Shown in pieces: positions 34,036 through 45,895 of a stretch of 64,000 nt of DNA. A program made the position numbers and the translations under genes. Source of the stretch: Lysobacteraceae bacterium (GTDB lineage: Bacteria; Pseudomonadota; Gammaproteobacteria; Xanthomonadales; Rhodanobacteraceae); contig JAGWPB010000004.1 in NCBI GenBank assembly GCA_028870665.1, forward strand, positions 1 through 64,000. Reading direction: 5' to 3'. A model generated the notes under the pieces. It did not search any database. It was not told the origin of the DNA and saw only the letters and a list, made by a program, of their open reading frames with translations. Position 1 is the first letter of the stretch; the number at the start of each line of letters is the position of its first letter.

Positions 34036-36519
34036 ATGACGATGCCCGAGAAGAGTGTTGCCGCCCCCGCCGCGTTGCCCGTGCTGCCGCTGCGCGACGT
34101 GGTGGTGTATCCCTACATGGTGATCCCGCTGTTTGTCGGCCGCGAGAAGTCGATGCGCGCGCTGGAGGCGGCGATGGACGGCGAGCGCCAGATTCTGCTG
34201 ATCGCGCAGAAGAGCCCCGACATCGACGACCCCGGCGAGGACGATCTCTACCGCACCGGCACGCTGGCCAGCGTGCTGCAGCTGCTGAAATTGCCGGATG
34301 GCACCGTCAAGGTGCTGGCCGAAGGGCGTGGTCGCGCGGCGGTGCGTGCCTTCCATCGCGAGGGCGACATGCTGATGGCCGACTACACCGTGATCGAACC
34401 CGTGTACTCGCGCGAGGAACGCGAACTGGACGTGGTTTCGCGCACCCTGGTCAGCCTGTTCGAGCAGCTGGTCAAGCAGAGCCGCAAGTTGCCGCCCGAA
34501 GTGCTGTCCACGCTCGGTGGCATCGATGACTCCAGCCGTCTCGCCGACACCATCGCTGCACACCTTTCGGTACGCATCGCCGACAAGCAGAAGCTGCTGG
34601 AGACTGCCGACGTCGGTGCGCGTCTGGAGCAGCTGATCGGACTGGTCGACAGCGAGATCGATCTGCAGCAGATCGAGAAGCGCATCCGGGGTCGGGTCAA
34701 GTCGCAGATGGAGAAGAGCCAGCGCGAGTACTACCTCAACGAGCAGATGAAGGCGATCCAGAAGGAACTGGGCGAAGGCGAGGACGGCGGCAACGAGATC
34801 GACGCGCTGGCGAAGAAGATCGAGCAGGCCGGGATGCCCAAGGCCACCCTGGCCAAGGCACGCCAGGAGCTGGGCAAGCTCAAGCAGATGTCGCCGATGT
34901 CGGCCGAGGCCACGGTCGTGCGCAACTATCTCGACTGGATGGTCGGGGTGCCGTGGAAAAAGCGCAGCAAGGTGCGCAAGGACCTGCGGCTGGCGCAGCA
35001 GGTGCTGGACACCGATCACTACGGCCTGGAGAAGGTCAAGGAACGCATCCTCGAATACCTGGCCGTGCAGCAGCGCGTGGACAAGATGAAGGGGCCGATC
35101 CTGTGCCTGGTGGGGCCGCCCGGCGTCGGCAAGACCTCGCTTGGCCAGTCGATCGCCAAAGCCACCAACCGCCAGTTCGTGCGCATGAGCCTCGGCGGCG
35201 TGCGCGACGAGGCCGAGGTCCGCGGCCATCGGCGCACCTACATCGGATCGATGCCCGGGCGCATCCTGCAGAACATGTCCAAGGTCGGCGTCAAGAATCC
35301 GCTGTTCGTGCTCGACGAGATCGACAAGATGTCGATGGACTTTCGCGGCGATCCTTCCTCGGCCCTGCTCGAGGTGCTCGATCCCGAGCAGAATCATGCT
35401 TTCACCGATCATTATCTCGAAGTCGATTTCGATCTCTCCGAGGTGATGTGGATCGCGACCGCGAACTCACTCAACATTCCGGTCCCGCTGCTGGACCGCA
35501 TGGAGGTGATCCGCATTCCGGGCTACACCGAGGACGAAAAGCTGGCGATCGCGGAGCGCTATCTGCTGCCCAAGCAGATCAAGGCCAACGGTCTCAAGCC
35601 CGAGGAGTTGAGCGTGTCCGAGGGTTCCCTGCGCGACATCGTGCGTTATTACACGCGCGAATCCGGAGTGCGCAATCTCGAGCGCGAGATCGCCAAGATC
35701 AGCCGCAAGGTGGTCAAGGAGCTCACGCTCGCGGAGAAGCCGAAGGGTGCAGTGACGACACGCAAGCCGGCGGCCAAGGCATCCGTCAAGGCGTCGCCGC
35801 CCCACGTGCAGGTCGGCACCCGCAATCTCGAGCATTACCTCGGTGTACGCCAGTTCGCCTTCGGTCGCGCCGAGCAGCAGAACGAAATCGGCCTCGTCAC
35901 CGGTCTGGCATGGACCCAGGTCGGCGGCGACCTGCTCAGCATCGAAGCGTCGGTTGTGCCCGGCAAGGGCAAGCTGATCCATACCGGTCAGCTGGGCGAC
36001 GTGATGCAGGAGTCGATCCAGGCGGCACTGTCGGTGGTGCGCGCGCGCGCCGCGCGTCTCGGCATCGATCCCGAGTTCCACCAGAAGCACGATCTGCACG
36101 TGCACGTGCCCGAGGGCGCCACGCCCAAGGATGGGCCGAGCGCGGGCATTGCGATGTGCACCGCGCTGGTATCGGCGCTGACGCGGATTCCCGTGCGTGC
36201 CGATGTGGCGATGACCGGCGAGATCACCCTGCGTGGGCGCGTGCTGCCGATCGGCGGCCTGAAGGAAAAGCTGCTCGCCGCGCATCGCGGCGGTATCGGC
36301 ACCGTGCTGATTCCGGAGGAAAACCGCAAGGATCTTGCCGAGATTCCGGCCAACATCACCCGCTCGCTGCAGATCAAGCCGGTGAAATGGATCGACGAGG
36401 TGCTTGATCTGGCCCTGGAGCGTCCGCCCCAGGCGACGGAACCACGCGAGCAGCCCGCGCCGGTCGAGGCGACGGTGCATGAGGATGGTGGCGACGGTGT
36501 ACCGGTGCGCCCGCACTGA
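34036..36519 (+). CDS. lon: Endopeptidase La (Lon protease)
   Basis: [34 protein letters not shown]...[55 protein letters not shown]...[25 protein letters not shown]. Confidence 0.99.
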   Translation: MTMPEKSVAAPAALPVLPLRDVVVYPYMVIPLFVGREKSMRALEAAMDGERQILLIAQKSPDIDDPGEDDLYRTGTLASVLQLLKLPDGTVKVLAEGRGRAAVRAFHREGDMLMADYTVIEPVYSREERELDVVSRTLVSLFEQLVKQSRKLPPEVLSTLGGIDDSSRLADTIAAHLSVRIADKQKLLETADVGARLEQLIGLVDSEIDLQQIEKRIRGRVKSQMEKSQREYYLNEQMKAIQKELGEGEDGGNEIDALAKKIEQAGMPKATLAKARQELGKLKQMSPMSAEATVVRNYLDWMVGVPWKKRSKVRKDLRLAQQVLDTDHYGLEKVKERILEYLAVQQRVDKMKGPILCLVGPPGVGKTSLGQSIAKATNRQFVRMSLGGVRDEAEVRGHRRTYIGSMPGRILQNMSKVGVKNPLFVLDEIDKMSMDFRGDPSSALLEVLDPEQNHAFTDHYLEVDFDLSEVMWIATANSLNIPVPLLDRMEVIRIPGYTEDEKLAIAERYLLPKQIKANGLKPEELSVSEGSLRDIVRYYTRESGVRNLEREIAKISRKVVKELTLAEKPKGAVTTRKPAAKASVKASPPHVQVGTRNLEHYLGVRQFAFGRAEQQNEIGLVTGLAWTQVGGDLLSIEASVVPGKGKLIHTGQLGDVMQESIQAALSVVRARAARLGIDPEFHQKHDLHVHVPEGATPKDGPSAGIAMCTALVSALTRIPVRADVAMTGEITLRGRVLPIGGLKEKLLAAHRGGIGTVLIPEENRKDLAEIPANITRSLQIKPVKWIDEVLDLALERPPQATEPREQPAPVEATVHEDGGDGVPVRPH

Positions 36520-36617
36520 AGGCGCTGGTGGCGCCTGCCTGCTCGCTGCGATTCGACAGTTCCACGGCGTGATGACGGCAGCGCGACATCCCGCCGGAAG
36601 CCTTGTGCCGCCTTGTA

Positions 36618-36647
36618 TTGCGGATGCTCTTGCAGCGCTGGTATAAA
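36618..36647 (+). promoter_or_regulatory. Putative sigma70 promoter of hup
   Basis: TTGCGG-N18-TATAAA in the lon-hup intergenic region. Confidence 0.4.
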
Positions 36648-36790
36648 GACCGCACCGCGGCGGGCAGGCAACGCCCAGGCCGACGGAAATCCGGAGCGCG
36701 ACCCGATTGGGGGGCCCGATGCAGCAGGCGGGTTTCGCTTCGATTCGAATCTCAGCAGCGGGCCGCCGAACTTTTCGAGGGAGTCATTCA

Positions 36791-37063
36791 ATGAACAAAG
36801 CCGATTTCGTCAACGCGGTTGCCGACCAGGCGGAACTGACCAAGGCCGATGCCGGTCGTGCGATCGACGCCATGGTCGAGGTCATCAAGAAGGCGCTGAA
36901 AAAGGGCGACAGCGTGTCGCTGGTGGGCTTCGGAACCTATACCGTGCGCAAGCGCGCGGCGCGCACCGGACGCAACCCGCGCACCGGGCAGACCATCAAG
37001 ATCAAGGCTTCGAAGGCGGCTGCCTTCAAGGCCGGCAAAGCACTCAAGGACGCCATCAACTGA
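36791..37063 (+). CDS. hup: HU family DNA-binding protein
   Basis: MNKADFVNAVADQAELTKADAGRAIDAMVEVIKKALKKGDSVSLVGFGTYTVRKRAARTGRNPRTGQTIKIKASKAAAFKAGKALKDAIN. Confidence 0.98.
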   Translation: MNKADFVNAVADQAELTKADAGRAIDAMVEVIKKALKKGDSVSLVGFGTYTVRKRAARTGRNPRTGQTIKIKASKAAAFKAGKALKDAIN

Positions 37064-37076
37064 AGCATCCCGCCGC

Positions 37077-37151
<75 letters not shown>

Positions 37152-37158
37152 AGGCCGC

Positions 37159-37235
37159 GGAGTGGTAGTTCAGACGGTTAGAATACCGGCCTGTCACGCC
37201 GGGGGTCGCGGGTTCGAGTCCCGTCCACTCCGCCA
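37159..37235 (+). tRNA. tRNA-Asp (anticodon GTC)
   Basis: GGAGTGGTAGTTCAGACGGTTAGAATACCGGCCTGTCACGCCGGGGGTCGCGGGTTCGAGTCCCGTCCACTCCGCCA. Confidence 0.96.
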
Positions 37236-37313
37236 CCTGCAGCGAGGGCGCCCGCGCGGCGCCCTCGCCATTTACGCTCACGCCGCGTGTCGCGGCTCCA
37301 GTGGTATCCAAGC

Positions 37314-39236
37314 ATGTTGACGACGTTGCGCGAAAAACTTTCCGGATGGGTGGCCAAGGTGATCTTCGGCCTCCTGATCTTCGTGTTCTCGTTCTTCGGC
37401 ATCGAGTCGTACTTCATGGCGCGCACGGCGAGTTATGTCGCCAAGGTGGGCAAGAGCGAGATCAGCCAGCAACAGCTGCAGGACGCGCTCAACCGTGCCC
37501 GGCAACAGATGGCGCAGTCCGGGCAGAAGCTCGATCCGACCGTGCTGGAGAGCACCGCGTTCAAGCTCCAGGTGCTCGATACCCTGATCGATCGCGATCT
37601 GCTGCAGCAGGCCGGCAGCCAGCTCGGCGTCATGATTTCCGACGCGCAGCTGCGCCAGACGATTGCCGCGCTGCCTTATTTCCAGGTCGACGGCCATTTC
37701 GATCCGGCGACCTACCAGGCCACGCTCGGCGGCATGGGCATGACCGCGGAAGCTTTCCAGGACAGCGTGCGCAGCGACCTGGCCGTGCAGTTCCTGCCGC
37801 AGGCGATCAGCGCCAGCGCCATCGCCACGCCGGCCGATCTCGATAACTTCATCCGCATTGCGATGCAGACGCGCGACTTCCGCTATGCGCTGCTGCCGAC
37901 GCCGGGACCGACCGATGCCAACGTCAGCGTGGCCGATATCAAGTCCTACTACGTCGCACACAGCGCTGCGTTCATGACGCCCGAGCAGATCGCGGTGCAC
38001 TACATCGAGGTCAACGCGGCCACCCTGCCGCCGCCGCCGGTTCCCGACGATGCCAGCCTGCGGGCCCTGTACGCCCGGCAGAAGGACCGTTTCGTGCTGC
38101 CCGAGCAGCGCCTGGCCTCGCATATCCTGGTCGCCCTGCCAGCCAACGCCACGCCGGCCCAGCAGAAGGCGGCTTTGGCCAGGGCCGAGAAGATCGACGC
38201 CCTGGCAAGGGCGCCGGGTGCCAGCTTCGCCAAGCTGGCCGAGCAGTACTCCGATGATCTGGGTTCGAAGCGTCAGGGTGGCGACCTCGGCTGGATCCGC
38301 AAGGGCGATACCGACAAGGCATTCCAGAGCGCGCTGTTTGCGATGCAGAAAGGCGAGATTTCGGCGCCGGTGCTGAGCCCCGAGGGCTATCACATCATCG
38401 ACTTGCGCGACATCCGCGCGGGGCGCGCCAAGACGTTCGCCGAGGCAAGGCCGGAGCTGCTCACCCAGGCGGAGAAGGACGCGCGCGATCACGCCTTCAG
38501 CCGGGTGGCCGGCAAGCTCACCGACCTGATTTACCAGGATCCGACCTCGCTCGATACCGCGGCGAAGACGCTGGATCTGCCGATCCAGACCACGCCGCTA
38601 TTCAGCCGCAAGGGTGGTGCCGGGATCGCGGCGAACCCGAAAGTGATCGAGGCGGCGTTCTCCAGCCAGGTACTGAAGGATCGCAACACGTCCGATCCGA
38701 TCAATCTGGGCAAGGACGATGTCGTGGTCGTGCACCTGGCGGAGTTCAAGCCGGCCGCGCCGCAACCGCTGGCGGTGGTCAGTGATCAGATCCGCAGCGA
38801 CATCCTTGCCGCGCGCGCAGACGCGGCGGCGCGCGCGCAGGCGCGGAAACTGGAAGCCGCCCTGGCCAAGGGCGGTGATCTGACCGCGCTGGCCGCCGAG
38901 GTCGGCGCGAGCGTCCAGAGTGCCCGTGATGTCGGCCGCAATGGGGGCGATCCGGCCAACGCCAAGCTGGATCCGGCGTTGCTGAAGCAGGTGTTCCTGA
39001 TGCCGCAGCCGATGGTCGGCAAGCCGAGCGTGGCACAGATGGATCTCGGGCAGGGCCGCTATGCACTGGTGGCGCTGGATGCGGTGCATCCGGGTGATCC
39101 GGCCAAGCTGCCGACGCAGCTGCGGCAGATGTATCTCGACCAGCTCAAGCAGATCTACGCGCAAGCGGCCGCGAGTGGCTTCATCGCGGCTTTGCGCCAG
39201 CACACCGCCGTCAAGATCGACACCAGTCGCATGTGA
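37314..39236 (+). CDS. ppiD: Periplasmic folding chaperone PpiD (SurA_N / parvulin peptidyl-prolyl isomerase)
   Basis: MLTTLREKLSGWVAKVIFGLLIFVFSFFGIESYFMARTASYVAKVGKSEISQQQLQDALNRARQQM...; parvulin region ASHILVALPANATPAQQKAALARAEKID...GGDLGWIRKGDTDKAFQSALFAMQKGEISAPVLSPEGYHIIDL; after hup. Confidence 0.93.
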   Translation: MLTTLREKLSGWVAKVIFGLLIFVFSFFGIESYFMARTASYVAKVGKSEISQQQLQDALNRARQQMAQSGQKLDPTVLESTAFKLQVLDTLIDRDLLQQAGSQLGVMISDAQLRQTIAALPYFQVDGHFDPATYQATLGGMGMTAEAFQDSVRSDLAVQFLPQAISASAIATPADLDNFIRIAMQTRDFRYALLPTPGPTDANVSVADIKSYYVAHSAAFMTPEQIAVHYIEVNAATLPPPPVPDDASLRALYARQKDRFVLPEQRLASHILVALPANATPAQQKAALARAEKIDALARAPGASFAKLAEQYSDDLGSKRQGGDLGWIRKGDTDKAFQSALFAMQKGEISAPVLSPEGYHIIDLRDIRAGRAKTFAEARPELLTQAEKDARDHAFSRVAGKLTDLIYQDPTSLDTAAKTLDLPIQTTPLFSRKGGAGIAANPKVIEAAFSSQVLKDRNTSDPINLGKDDVVVVHLAEFKPAAPQPLAVVSDQIRSDILAARADAAARAQARKLEAALAKGGDLTALAAEVGASVQSARDVGRNGGDPANAKLDPALLKQVFLMPQPMVGKPSVAQMDLGQGRYALVALDAVHPGDPAKLPTQLRQMYLDQLKQIYAQAAASGFIAALRQHTAVKIDTSRM

Positions 39237-39296
39237 GCAGACCGGAAGGCCACGGCCGCTGGACAGGCGGCCTCCCAGTGGCACCTCCGGGTCGGC

Positions 39297-40079
39297 TCAG
39301 AGTCCGGTCATGCCGAGGATGTTGTAGCCGGCATCGACGTAGGTGATCTCGCCGGTGATGCCCGAGGCCAGATCCGAGCACAGGAACGCGCCGACGTTGC
39401 CGACCTCGTCGATGCTGACGTTGCGTCGCAGCGGTGCCTTCTCGGCGACATGGTCCAGCATCTTGCGCAGATTGGCCACGCCGGAGGCGGCGAGGGTGCG
39501 GATGGGCCCGGCCGAGATGGCGTTGACGCGCGTGCCCTCGGGTCCGAGGTTGTAGGCGAGATAGCGCACGCTGGATTCGAGGCTGGCCTTGGCCAGGCCC
39601 ATCACGTTGTAGCTGGCCAATGCGCGTTCGGCACCCAGATAGGTCAGCGTCAGGATCGCGCCGTTGCGCCCGCGCATCAGCGGACGCGCAGCCTTGGCCA
39701 GCGCGGCCAGGCTGTAGCTGGAGACGTCGTGGGCGATGCGGAAACTTTCACGATCCAGGCCGTCGAGGAACTCGCCGGTCAGCGCCTCGCGCGGCGCGAA
39801 GCCGATCGAATGCACCAGAATATCGAAGCCATCCCAGTGCTGCGCCAGCGCCGGGAACAGCGCGTCGATCTGCGCGTCGTCGGCCACGTCGCAGGGCAGC
39901 ACGATGTTCGAGCCGAAGGCGGTGGCTGCCTCGTCGACACGACCCTTGAGCTTGTCGTTGACGTAGGTGAAGGCCAGCTCGGCGCCTTCGCGGTGCATGG
40001 CGCTGGCAATGCCCCAGGCGATCGAGCGGTGATTGAGCACGCCGGTGATCAGCGCGCGTTTGCCGTGCAGAAAACCCAT
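39297..40079 (-). CDS. fabI: Enoyl-ACP reductase (NADH) FabI
   Basis: [48 protein letters not shown]...[47 protein letters not shown]. Confidence 0.98.
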   Translation of the reverse strand: MGFLHGKRALITGVLNHRSIAWGIASAMHREGAELAFTYVNDKLKGRVDEAATAFGSNIVLPCDVADDAQIDALFPALAQHWDGFDILVHSIGFAPREALTGEFLDGLDRESFRIAHDVSSYSLAALAKAARPLMRGRNGAILTLTYLGAERALASYNVMGLAKASLESSVRYLAYNLGPEGTRVNAISAGPIRTLAASGVANLRKMLDHVAEKAPLRRNVSIDEVGNVGAFLCSDLASGITGEITYVDAGYNILGMTGL

Positions 40080-40131
40080 GAGTCCTCCGAGACCGTAGCC
40101 CGCGTCGGGCGGCGTGGCGCAGTGTAGCGCC

Positions 40132-41457
40132 TCAGTCCGGCGCGGTCAGGCGCAGCCACTGTCCCGGAAGCAGGATGCTTCCGTGCAGGTGATTCCATCG
40201 CTCCAGGTCGCGCACGGGGATGCGCTGGGTGCGCGCGATCGTCCATAGCGTCTCGCCGCTGCGCACGCGATGCAGCGGCTCGACACGCCGCGCGATGTGC
40301 ACCCTCGCCAGCTCGCTGGTCGGCTTCAGGTCCCCCGGCAGCCACAGCACGCGCTGCGTCGCCAGGAGCACATCGGCGTCGACGGCATTCGCCCGCGCCA
40401 GCATCTTGATTTGCGGGTCCCCGGCCGGCAGCAGGTCGCCCAGTCGCGCCGGTCGTTGCAGACGGTAGGGTTGCAACGCGGCCCATGAGGCGGCCGGCAG
40501 GCGCTCGTAGCGAGCCGCGAATCGCTCCTGCGCCGGCCGCGGCAGCAACAGGTGGTGCGGTGCGTTGCCCGGCATGCGCGCGCGCCGGTAGCCCGGGTTC
40601 AGCGCACGCAGCGTGCCCGGAGCAAGGCCGGCGAGGCGCGCAGCCAGATCGAGATCGATCGGCTGCGGCAGCTCCACCACCACCAGTGCGCTCCGGGGAT
40701 CGACGGCGGGCAGATCCACGTTGAAACGATGCGGATCGCTCACGATGCAGGCCAGGCCCAGCAGCTGCGTCAGATGCGAACGCGAGATGGCACCCACCGG
40801 CCAGTCGGGGAGCGCCGGTTCGGCGGGCGGTGCGCCTCGCTGCGCCAGCATGCCGCGGATGCGGTATTCGCCCTGGTTGAACGCCCAGTCCACCAGACGC
40901 CAGTCGCCGAGATCGCGGCCATAACCGGCCAGCAGGCGTGCGGCGGCCCGCGTCGAGGCGATCGGATCGAGGCGACCGTCGTAACCCGGCTCGATCACCA
41001 GTCCGGCGCCACGAGCGGTCGAGGCCATGAACTGCCACATGCCGGCAGGACCTTCGCGACTGCGGGCATCCGCACGGTAATTGCTCTCGACCCATGGCAG
41101 CAGGGCGAACTCGTCGGGGACGCCGAGTGCGGTCATTTCCGATTGCGCCAATGCGATCAGCGGGCGGTACTCGGTCGCCATGGCCTCGAAGCGGCGGCCG
41201 CCGGCCGCGTAGCGACGCGCCCAGTCCGCGATGGCCGGATCGGCATCACAGCCGGGCATGGTGAATCCCGTGCGCAGGCGCGCCCAGAGATCAGGCGCGG
41301 CGATCGGCGGCGGCGCGGCGACTGGAGGCAGCGGCGGCATCGCGGACGGCGCGGATGCAGCGGCCGCCGGAGGCGGCGTGGGTCGTGGCGATGGCGTCGC
41401 GCAGGCGGCCAGCAGCAGGGGCAGCAGAACGAGGCTGGTCGTGCGCAGCATGCTCAT
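40132..41457 (-). CDS. mltD: Lytic transglycosylase MltD-like lipoprotein with LysM
   Basis: [16 protein letters not shown] lipobox; SLT motifs [38 protein letters not shown]-terminal LysM ([42 protein letters not shown]). Confidence 0.92.
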   Translation of the reverse strand: MSMLRTTSLVLLPLLLAACATPSPRPTPPPAAAASAPSAMPPLPPVAAPPPIAAPDLWARLRTGFTMPGCDADPAIADWARRYAAGGRRFEAMATEYRPLIALAQSEMTALGVPDEFALLPWVESNYRADARSREGPAGMWQFMASTARGAGLVIEPGYDGRLDPIASTRAAARLLAGYGRDLGDWRLVDWAFNQGEYRIRGMLAQRGAPPAEPALPDWPVGAISRSHLTQLLGLACIVSDPHRFNVDLPAVDPRSALVVVELPQPIDLDLAARLAGLAPGTLRALNPGYRRARMPGNAPHHLLLPRPAQERFAARYERLPAASWAALQPYRLQRPARLGDLLPAGDPQIKMLARANAVDADVLLATQRVLWLPGDLKPTSELARVHIARRVEPLHRVRSGETLWTIARTQRIPVRDLERWNHLHGSILLPGQWLRLTAPD

Positions 41458-42218
41458 GCGCGAAAGCCGTCCTTGGCCTGCCGCAGCGCGGCAAACCGCG
41501 CGCTGCGGTCGTCGGCGACACCATGGCGGGCGCACCATGCGCGCACGGCAGTGCTGTCGACGCGCAGGAAGGGGTTGCTCGCGCGCTCCTCCTCCAGCGT
41601 CACCGGAAGGCTCGGTTGCCGGCGTGCCCGCAGCATCTGCACCGCACGAGCGCGTGCGATCAGCGCCGGGTTGTCGGCATCGACACTCAATGCGAATGCG
41701 GCGTTGGACTCGGTATATTCGTGTGCCGGACACAGCCGGGTGGTGGGGGAGAGACTGGCCATGCGATCGAGCGAGGCCAGCATGGTTTCGGGTGTGCCCT
41801 CGAACAGGCGCCCACAGCCGAGACTGAACAGGGTGTCGCCGCAGAACAGCAGGTCGCCGACGCGGTAGGCCACATGGCTGGCGGTATGGCCCGGAACGGC
41901 CATCACCTCGACCGGCGTCGCCGGAGCGGCCAGTTCGATGTGCTCACCATCGGCGACCCGGCGCGTGGCCAGCGGGATCCGGGCATCCAGCGGGGCGAGG
42001 ATGACCGGATGGTGGCGCGCGGCCAGGGCGGCGACCCCGCCGATGTGGTCGGCATGGTGATGGGTCAGCAGCAGCGCGCGCAGCCGCAGGCCCTCGCGTT
42101 GCAGTGCCGCTTCCAGTGGCGCCGCATCGCCCGGATCCACCGCCAGGGCATCGCCGGACGCGTCGGCCAGCAGCCAGATGTAGTTGTCTTCAAATGCCGC
42201 AACCGGCGTCAGCCGCAT
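41454..42218 (-). CDS. gloB: Hydroxyacylglutathione hydrolase (glyoxalase II)
   Basis: MRLTPVAAFEDNYIWLLADASGDALAVDPGDAAPLEAALQREGLRLRALLLTHHHADHIGGVAAL...HTASHVAYRVGDLLFCGDTLFSLGCGRLFEGTPETMLASL. Confidence 0.97.
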   Translation of the reverse strand: MRLTPVAAFEDNYIWLLADASGDALAVDPGDAAPLEAALQREGLRLRALLLTHHHADHIGGVAALAARHHPVILAPLDARIPLATRRVADGEHIELAAPATPVEVMAVPGHTASHVAYRVGDLLFCGDTLFSLGCGRLFEGTPETMLASLDRMASLSPTTRLCPAHEYTESNAAFALSVDADNPALIARARAVQMLRARRQPSLPVTLEEERASNPFLRVDSTAVRAWCARHGVADDRSARFAALRQAKDGFRA

Positions 42219-42328
42219 CGGGGGATCTCCATCGAGCGGGCGACTATAAGCGGCCCGCCGGGTCGCGCTGTTAGCCCGGAGTTAACAGCGACCCGTGGAA
42301 TCACGCACAATGGTGCGCCGATCACAGG

Positions 42329-43021
42329 TTGCCCATGCCGCTACGCATTGCCGAGCCCTACGATCATCCGAGCCTGCGCGCACTGCTCGCGGACGAACTC
42401 GATCTGCTGGCGCCGCAATTGGCGGGACAGGCGGCCGCCAACGCTCTGGAGATCGTTGCCAGGCCGGCGCTGCCGGCGCTTCCGATGACGCCACTGATCG
42501 CCCACTGGACGCGACTGTGCGCCGACGGCGAGGCCTGGTGCGGTGCCCTGCGCGGACATCTCGACGACGGCCTGCCGTTTGCCGATGACAGCTTTCGCGT
42601 GGTTCTGCTGCGCCACGCGGCGGATGGTGTGCGGCAACCGGCGCGCCTGTACGCCGAGGCGGCGCGCGTCCTCGAACCCGAAGGACTGATGCTGGTACTG
42701 GGTTTCCATCCATGCAGCCTGTGGACGCCATGGCTGACATGGCGGCGCCGGCATGCACCCGAAGCATTGCAGTCGCTGGCGCCGACGGCGATCGACCGCA
42801 TCCTGGCGCGTGCCGGCGTCGAGGTGTTCGCGCGCCGACGCGGCGGCGCCGTGCTGCCCGGCATGCATCTGCGCCAGGCCGCTGCCGTCTGCGGACCATG
42901 CGCGTTGCTGCTGGCGCGCAAGCGCCGCAGCTCGCTGCGGGCACTGCGTCTGGACGGGCGTGGCCGGGTGGTGCCGGTCGGCACCTCGCTGGCATCCGGT
43001 GTGTTGCGCAACGCCGCATGA
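42329..43021 (+). CDS. SAM-dependent methyltransferase-like protein (YafS-like position)
   Basis: [51 protein letters not shown]; lies between gloB and rnhA as in the gloB-yafS-rnhA-dnaQ order. Confidence 0.78.
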   Translation: MPMPLRIAEPYDHPSLRALLADELDLLAPQLAGQAAANALEIVARPALPALPMTPLIAHWTRLCADGEAWCGALRGHLDDGLPFADDSFRVVLLRHAADGVRQPARLYAEAARVLEPEGLMLVLGFHPCSLWTPWLTWRRRHAPEALQSLAPTAIDRILARAGVEVFARRRGGAVLPGMHLRQAAAVCGPCALLLARKRRSSLRALRLDGRGRVVPVGTSLASGVLRNAA

Positions 43022-43470
43022 GCACCGACCGTCGCGTGCAGATATGGACCGATGGCGCCTGTCTGGGCAACCCCGGACCCGGGGGCTGGGCGGCGCTGTT
43101 GCGCTGGCAGGACCATGAGCGTCTGCTCAGCGGCGCCGAACCGAGGTCGACCAACAACCGCATGGAACTGGCCGCCGCCATCGCCGCTCTGGAGAATCTG
43201 AAGCGGCCCTGCCCGGTCAGCCTGACCACGGATTCGCAATACGTTCGCCAGGGAGTGCTGGACTGGCTGCCGCGCTGGCAGGCCAATGGCTGGCGAACCG
43301 CCGACCGCAAGCCGGTGAAGAATCAGGATCTCTGGCAACGTCTGGCCGTGGCGGCGGCGATCCATCGCGTGGACTGGCACTGGGTGCGCGGGCACAGCGG
43401 ACATCCCGAAAACGAACGCGTCGACCGCGCCGCCCGCGAAGCCGCGATCGCCGCGCAGGAGGCTTCATGA
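43018..43470 (+). CDS. rnhA: Ribonuclease HI
   Basis: [101 protein letters not shown]. Confidence 0.98.
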   Translation: MSTDRRVQIWTDGACLGNPGPGGWAALLRWQDHERLLSGAEPRSTNNRMELAAAIAALENLKRPCPVSLTTDSQYVRQGVLDWLPRWQANGWRTADRKPVKNQDLWQRLAVAAAIHRVDWHWVRGHSGHPENERVDRAAREAAIAAQEAS

Positions 43471-44183
43471 GTCGCATCATCGTGCTGGATACCGAGACCA
43501 CCGGCCTCGAGGTCACCCAGGGTCATCGCATCATCGAGATCGGCTGCATCGAGCTGTGCGAGCGGCGGCGCAGCGGACGCACCTTCCATCGCTATCTGAA
43601 TCCCGAGCGGCGCGTGGATGCCGGTGCGCTGGCGGTGCACGGCCTCGATGACGCTTTCCTGGCTGACAAGCCGCGCTTCGCCGAGATCGCCGACGAGCTG
43701 CTGGAGCTGATCCGCGGGGCCGAACTGGTGATCCACAACGCCGCCTTCGACATCGGCTTCCTGGAAGCCGAGCTGGCGCGACTGAATCCGCCGCGCGGGC
43801 GCGTGTCCGAGTTCGCCAGCGTGCTCGACACCCTGGCGCTGGCGCGGGAACGCTTCCCCGGCCAGCGCAATTCGCTGGATGCCTTGTGCAAACGACTGGG
43901 CGTGGACAACTCCGCGCGCGAGTTGCACGGCGCCCTGCTGGATGCCGAACTGCTGACCGAGGTTTTCATCAGCCTGACCGCGGGCCAGACCGCGCTCAAT
44001 CTCGATCTCGACGATGCGCGCCCGGTCGCGACGCCAGTGGTGGCCGGATCGCCGCTGACCCGTCGCCCGCGCGTTCTGCGTGCCGATGCCGCCGAACTGG
44101 CGGCACACCAGGCGCGTCTGGATGCCCTGGACCATCAGTGCAAGGCGCGCAGCCTGTGGCGACGGCAAACGCAGGTCGATTAG
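43467..44183 (+). CDS. dnaQ: DNA polymerase III epsilon subunit
   Basis: [71 protein letters not shown]...[16 protein letters not shown]. Confidence 0.98.
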   Translation: MSRIIVLDTETTGLEVTQGHRIIEIGCIELCERRRSGRTFHRYLNPERRVDAGALAVHGLDDAFLADKPRFAEIADELLELIRGAELVIHNAAFDIGFLEAELARLNPPRGRVSEFASVLDTLALARERFPGQRNSLDALCKRLGVDNSARELHGALLDAELLTEVFISLTAGQTALNLDLDDARPVATPVVAGSPLTRRPRVLRADAAELAAHQARLDALDHQCKARSLWRRQTQVD

Positions 44184-44890
44184 CGGATGCGCACCAGCAA
44201 TGCCGTGAGATTGTCGCGGGCGCCGTTGTCGAGTGCCGCCAGCAGCAGATGATCGACGCACTCCTGTGGCGACAGATCGTTGCGCGCCAGTATCGCCGCG
44301 ATGCGCCCGGGTTCGACGAGTTCGCCCAGGCCGTCGGTGCACAGCAGCACGGACTGGCCGGATGCGCAGCGTCCGCTGCGCGTGCAGATGGCGAGTGCTT
44401 CCGCGGCCGTCAGACCGAGCGCCTGCGTCGCCGAAGCGCGACAGGGTGTCGTGTCGTCGCTGGCCGGCAAGGCGGCCGCTTCGATCATCGGGGTCCCCGG
44501 GGGGGGATCGAAGAACAGGGCCGTCGGAGCGACCAGGATCCTGCATCCGCCGACCCAGGCCAGCTCGAACACGCCAGCGCGTATCCGCAGCACGGCGGCC
44601 GAAGCGCCGATCGGCGCGCGGCCCGGGTGCGCCTCGGCATGCATGCGAATGGACTGGCCGGCTGCCTGCAGCGCGGCGACGGGGGCCGCGCCGGCGCACA
44701 GATCCAGGTGCAGGCGGTCGCGCGCCAGTGCCGCTGCCGCCTCGCCGTGTCCGGGCCCGCCCATGCCGTCGACCACCACGAACACCGCCTGCGCCGCGTC
44801 GGCGCAATAGGTGTCCTCATTGTGGTACCGGTGCATGCCGGCGTGACTGGCGTATCCGTACTCGATCATGCGCAGTGATTCCTGAGTCAC
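44180..44890 (-). CDS. PP2C-family serine/threonine phosphatase
   Basis: IEYGYASHAGMHRYHNEDTYCADAAQAVFVVVDGMGGPGHGEAAAALARD...LLCTDGLGELVEPGRIAAIL...[16 protein letters not shown]. Confidence 0.9.
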   Translation of the reverse strand: MTQESLRMIEYGYASHAGMHRYHNEDTYCADAAQAVFVVVDGMGGPGHGEAAAALARDRLHLDLCAGAAPVAALQAAGQSIRMHAEAHPGRAPIGASAAVLRIRAGVFELAWVGGCRILVAPTALFFDPPPGTPMIEAAALPASDDTTPCRASATQALGLTAAEALAICTRSGRCASGQSVLLCTDGLGELVEPGRIAAILARNDLSPQECVDHLLLAALDNGARDNLTALLVRIR

Positions 44891-44978
44891 TCAGCATGCC
44901 GAATGGGCGCGCGGTTGTCACCGCGCAGCATGCACCGTATGATGCGCGCCCCTTGCGGGCCGATGTCCGCACGCCTCC

Positions 44979-45070
<92 letters not shown>

Positions 45071-45131
45071 CCTGCCGCGACGCGGCAGCCCCGGCCGACG
45101 GTGGCGCCGGCGTTTCGCGATACGCGTAAAT

Positions 45132-45671
45132 TCAGCCCGCGCTGCCGAACAGGCGATCCCAGATCGAGGTGGTGACGCCGTAGTGGCGATCGGGCGTGTG
45201 GTGATGGATCGCATGCAGCCGCTTGCGCTGGCGCATCCAGGCACCGCGCGGTCGCCAGTGGTGCACGGCATGATGGGTGACGCCGTAGGCGAAGTAACCG
45301 GTGATCACGCCCAGGGTCAGGCCGCCGCCCAGCCAGATGTTGCCGAGCAGCGTCGCCGGCAGGAAAAAGATCAGCACGACCAAGATCGCGCTCAGCACGG
45401 TAGGGGTCGCGATCAGGGCCTGCGGGCGCCGGTGGTGCTCGGCATGCAGTCGCCGAAACGGTTCGATGCCGTGGAACACGAACCGGTGCATGGCGTATTC
45501 GATCAGACTCCAGCTCAGCAGGCCGATGGCGACGGCCGCAACGGTCGTGACCCAGGCGGGCGGTGGTGTCGCATACAGGAGATAGCCGCCGAGCAGCACG
45601 ATCGCCGCCAGATAGACGACAAAGTCGGCGGCATAGGTCAGTCGCGAGTGATCAATGGCAAAGGCTTTCAT
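45132..45671 (-). CDS. Fatty acid hydroxylase / sterol desaturase superfamily membrane protein
   Basis: SLIEYAMHRFVFHGIEPFRRLHAEHHRRPQAL...YGVTHHAVHHWRPRGAWMRQRKRLHAIHHHTPDRHYGVTTSIWDRLFG; histidine-box pattern. Confidence 0.88.
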   Translation of the reverse strand: MKAFAIDHSRLTYAADFVVYLAAIVLLGGYLLYATPPPAWVTTVAAVAIGLLSWSLIEYAMHRFVFHGIEPFRRLHAEHHRRPQALIATPTVLSAILVVLIFFLPATLLGNIWLGGGLTLGVITGYFAYGVTHHAVHHWRPRGAWMRQRKRLHAIHHHTPDRHYGVTTSIWDRLFGSAG

Positions 45672-45895
45672 CGGTGCAGATCACAGGCCATGCGGCGGAC
45701 GAATGCGGCGGTGGAGCTTGAGCGGATGACGCTGCCGGGATCATAGCGCCCAAGCACTTGAGCCGTGTGTGCGGTCCACCCCACCCGGGTCATGCCGAGG
45801 CGGCTCTGCCAGCGCGATCGCTCCGACAGCCGCACGCTGCGGGCGACTGCCCGCAGGGGCCGCGGGTGGTGCGCGATGGCGGAGCGTGACCCCGA

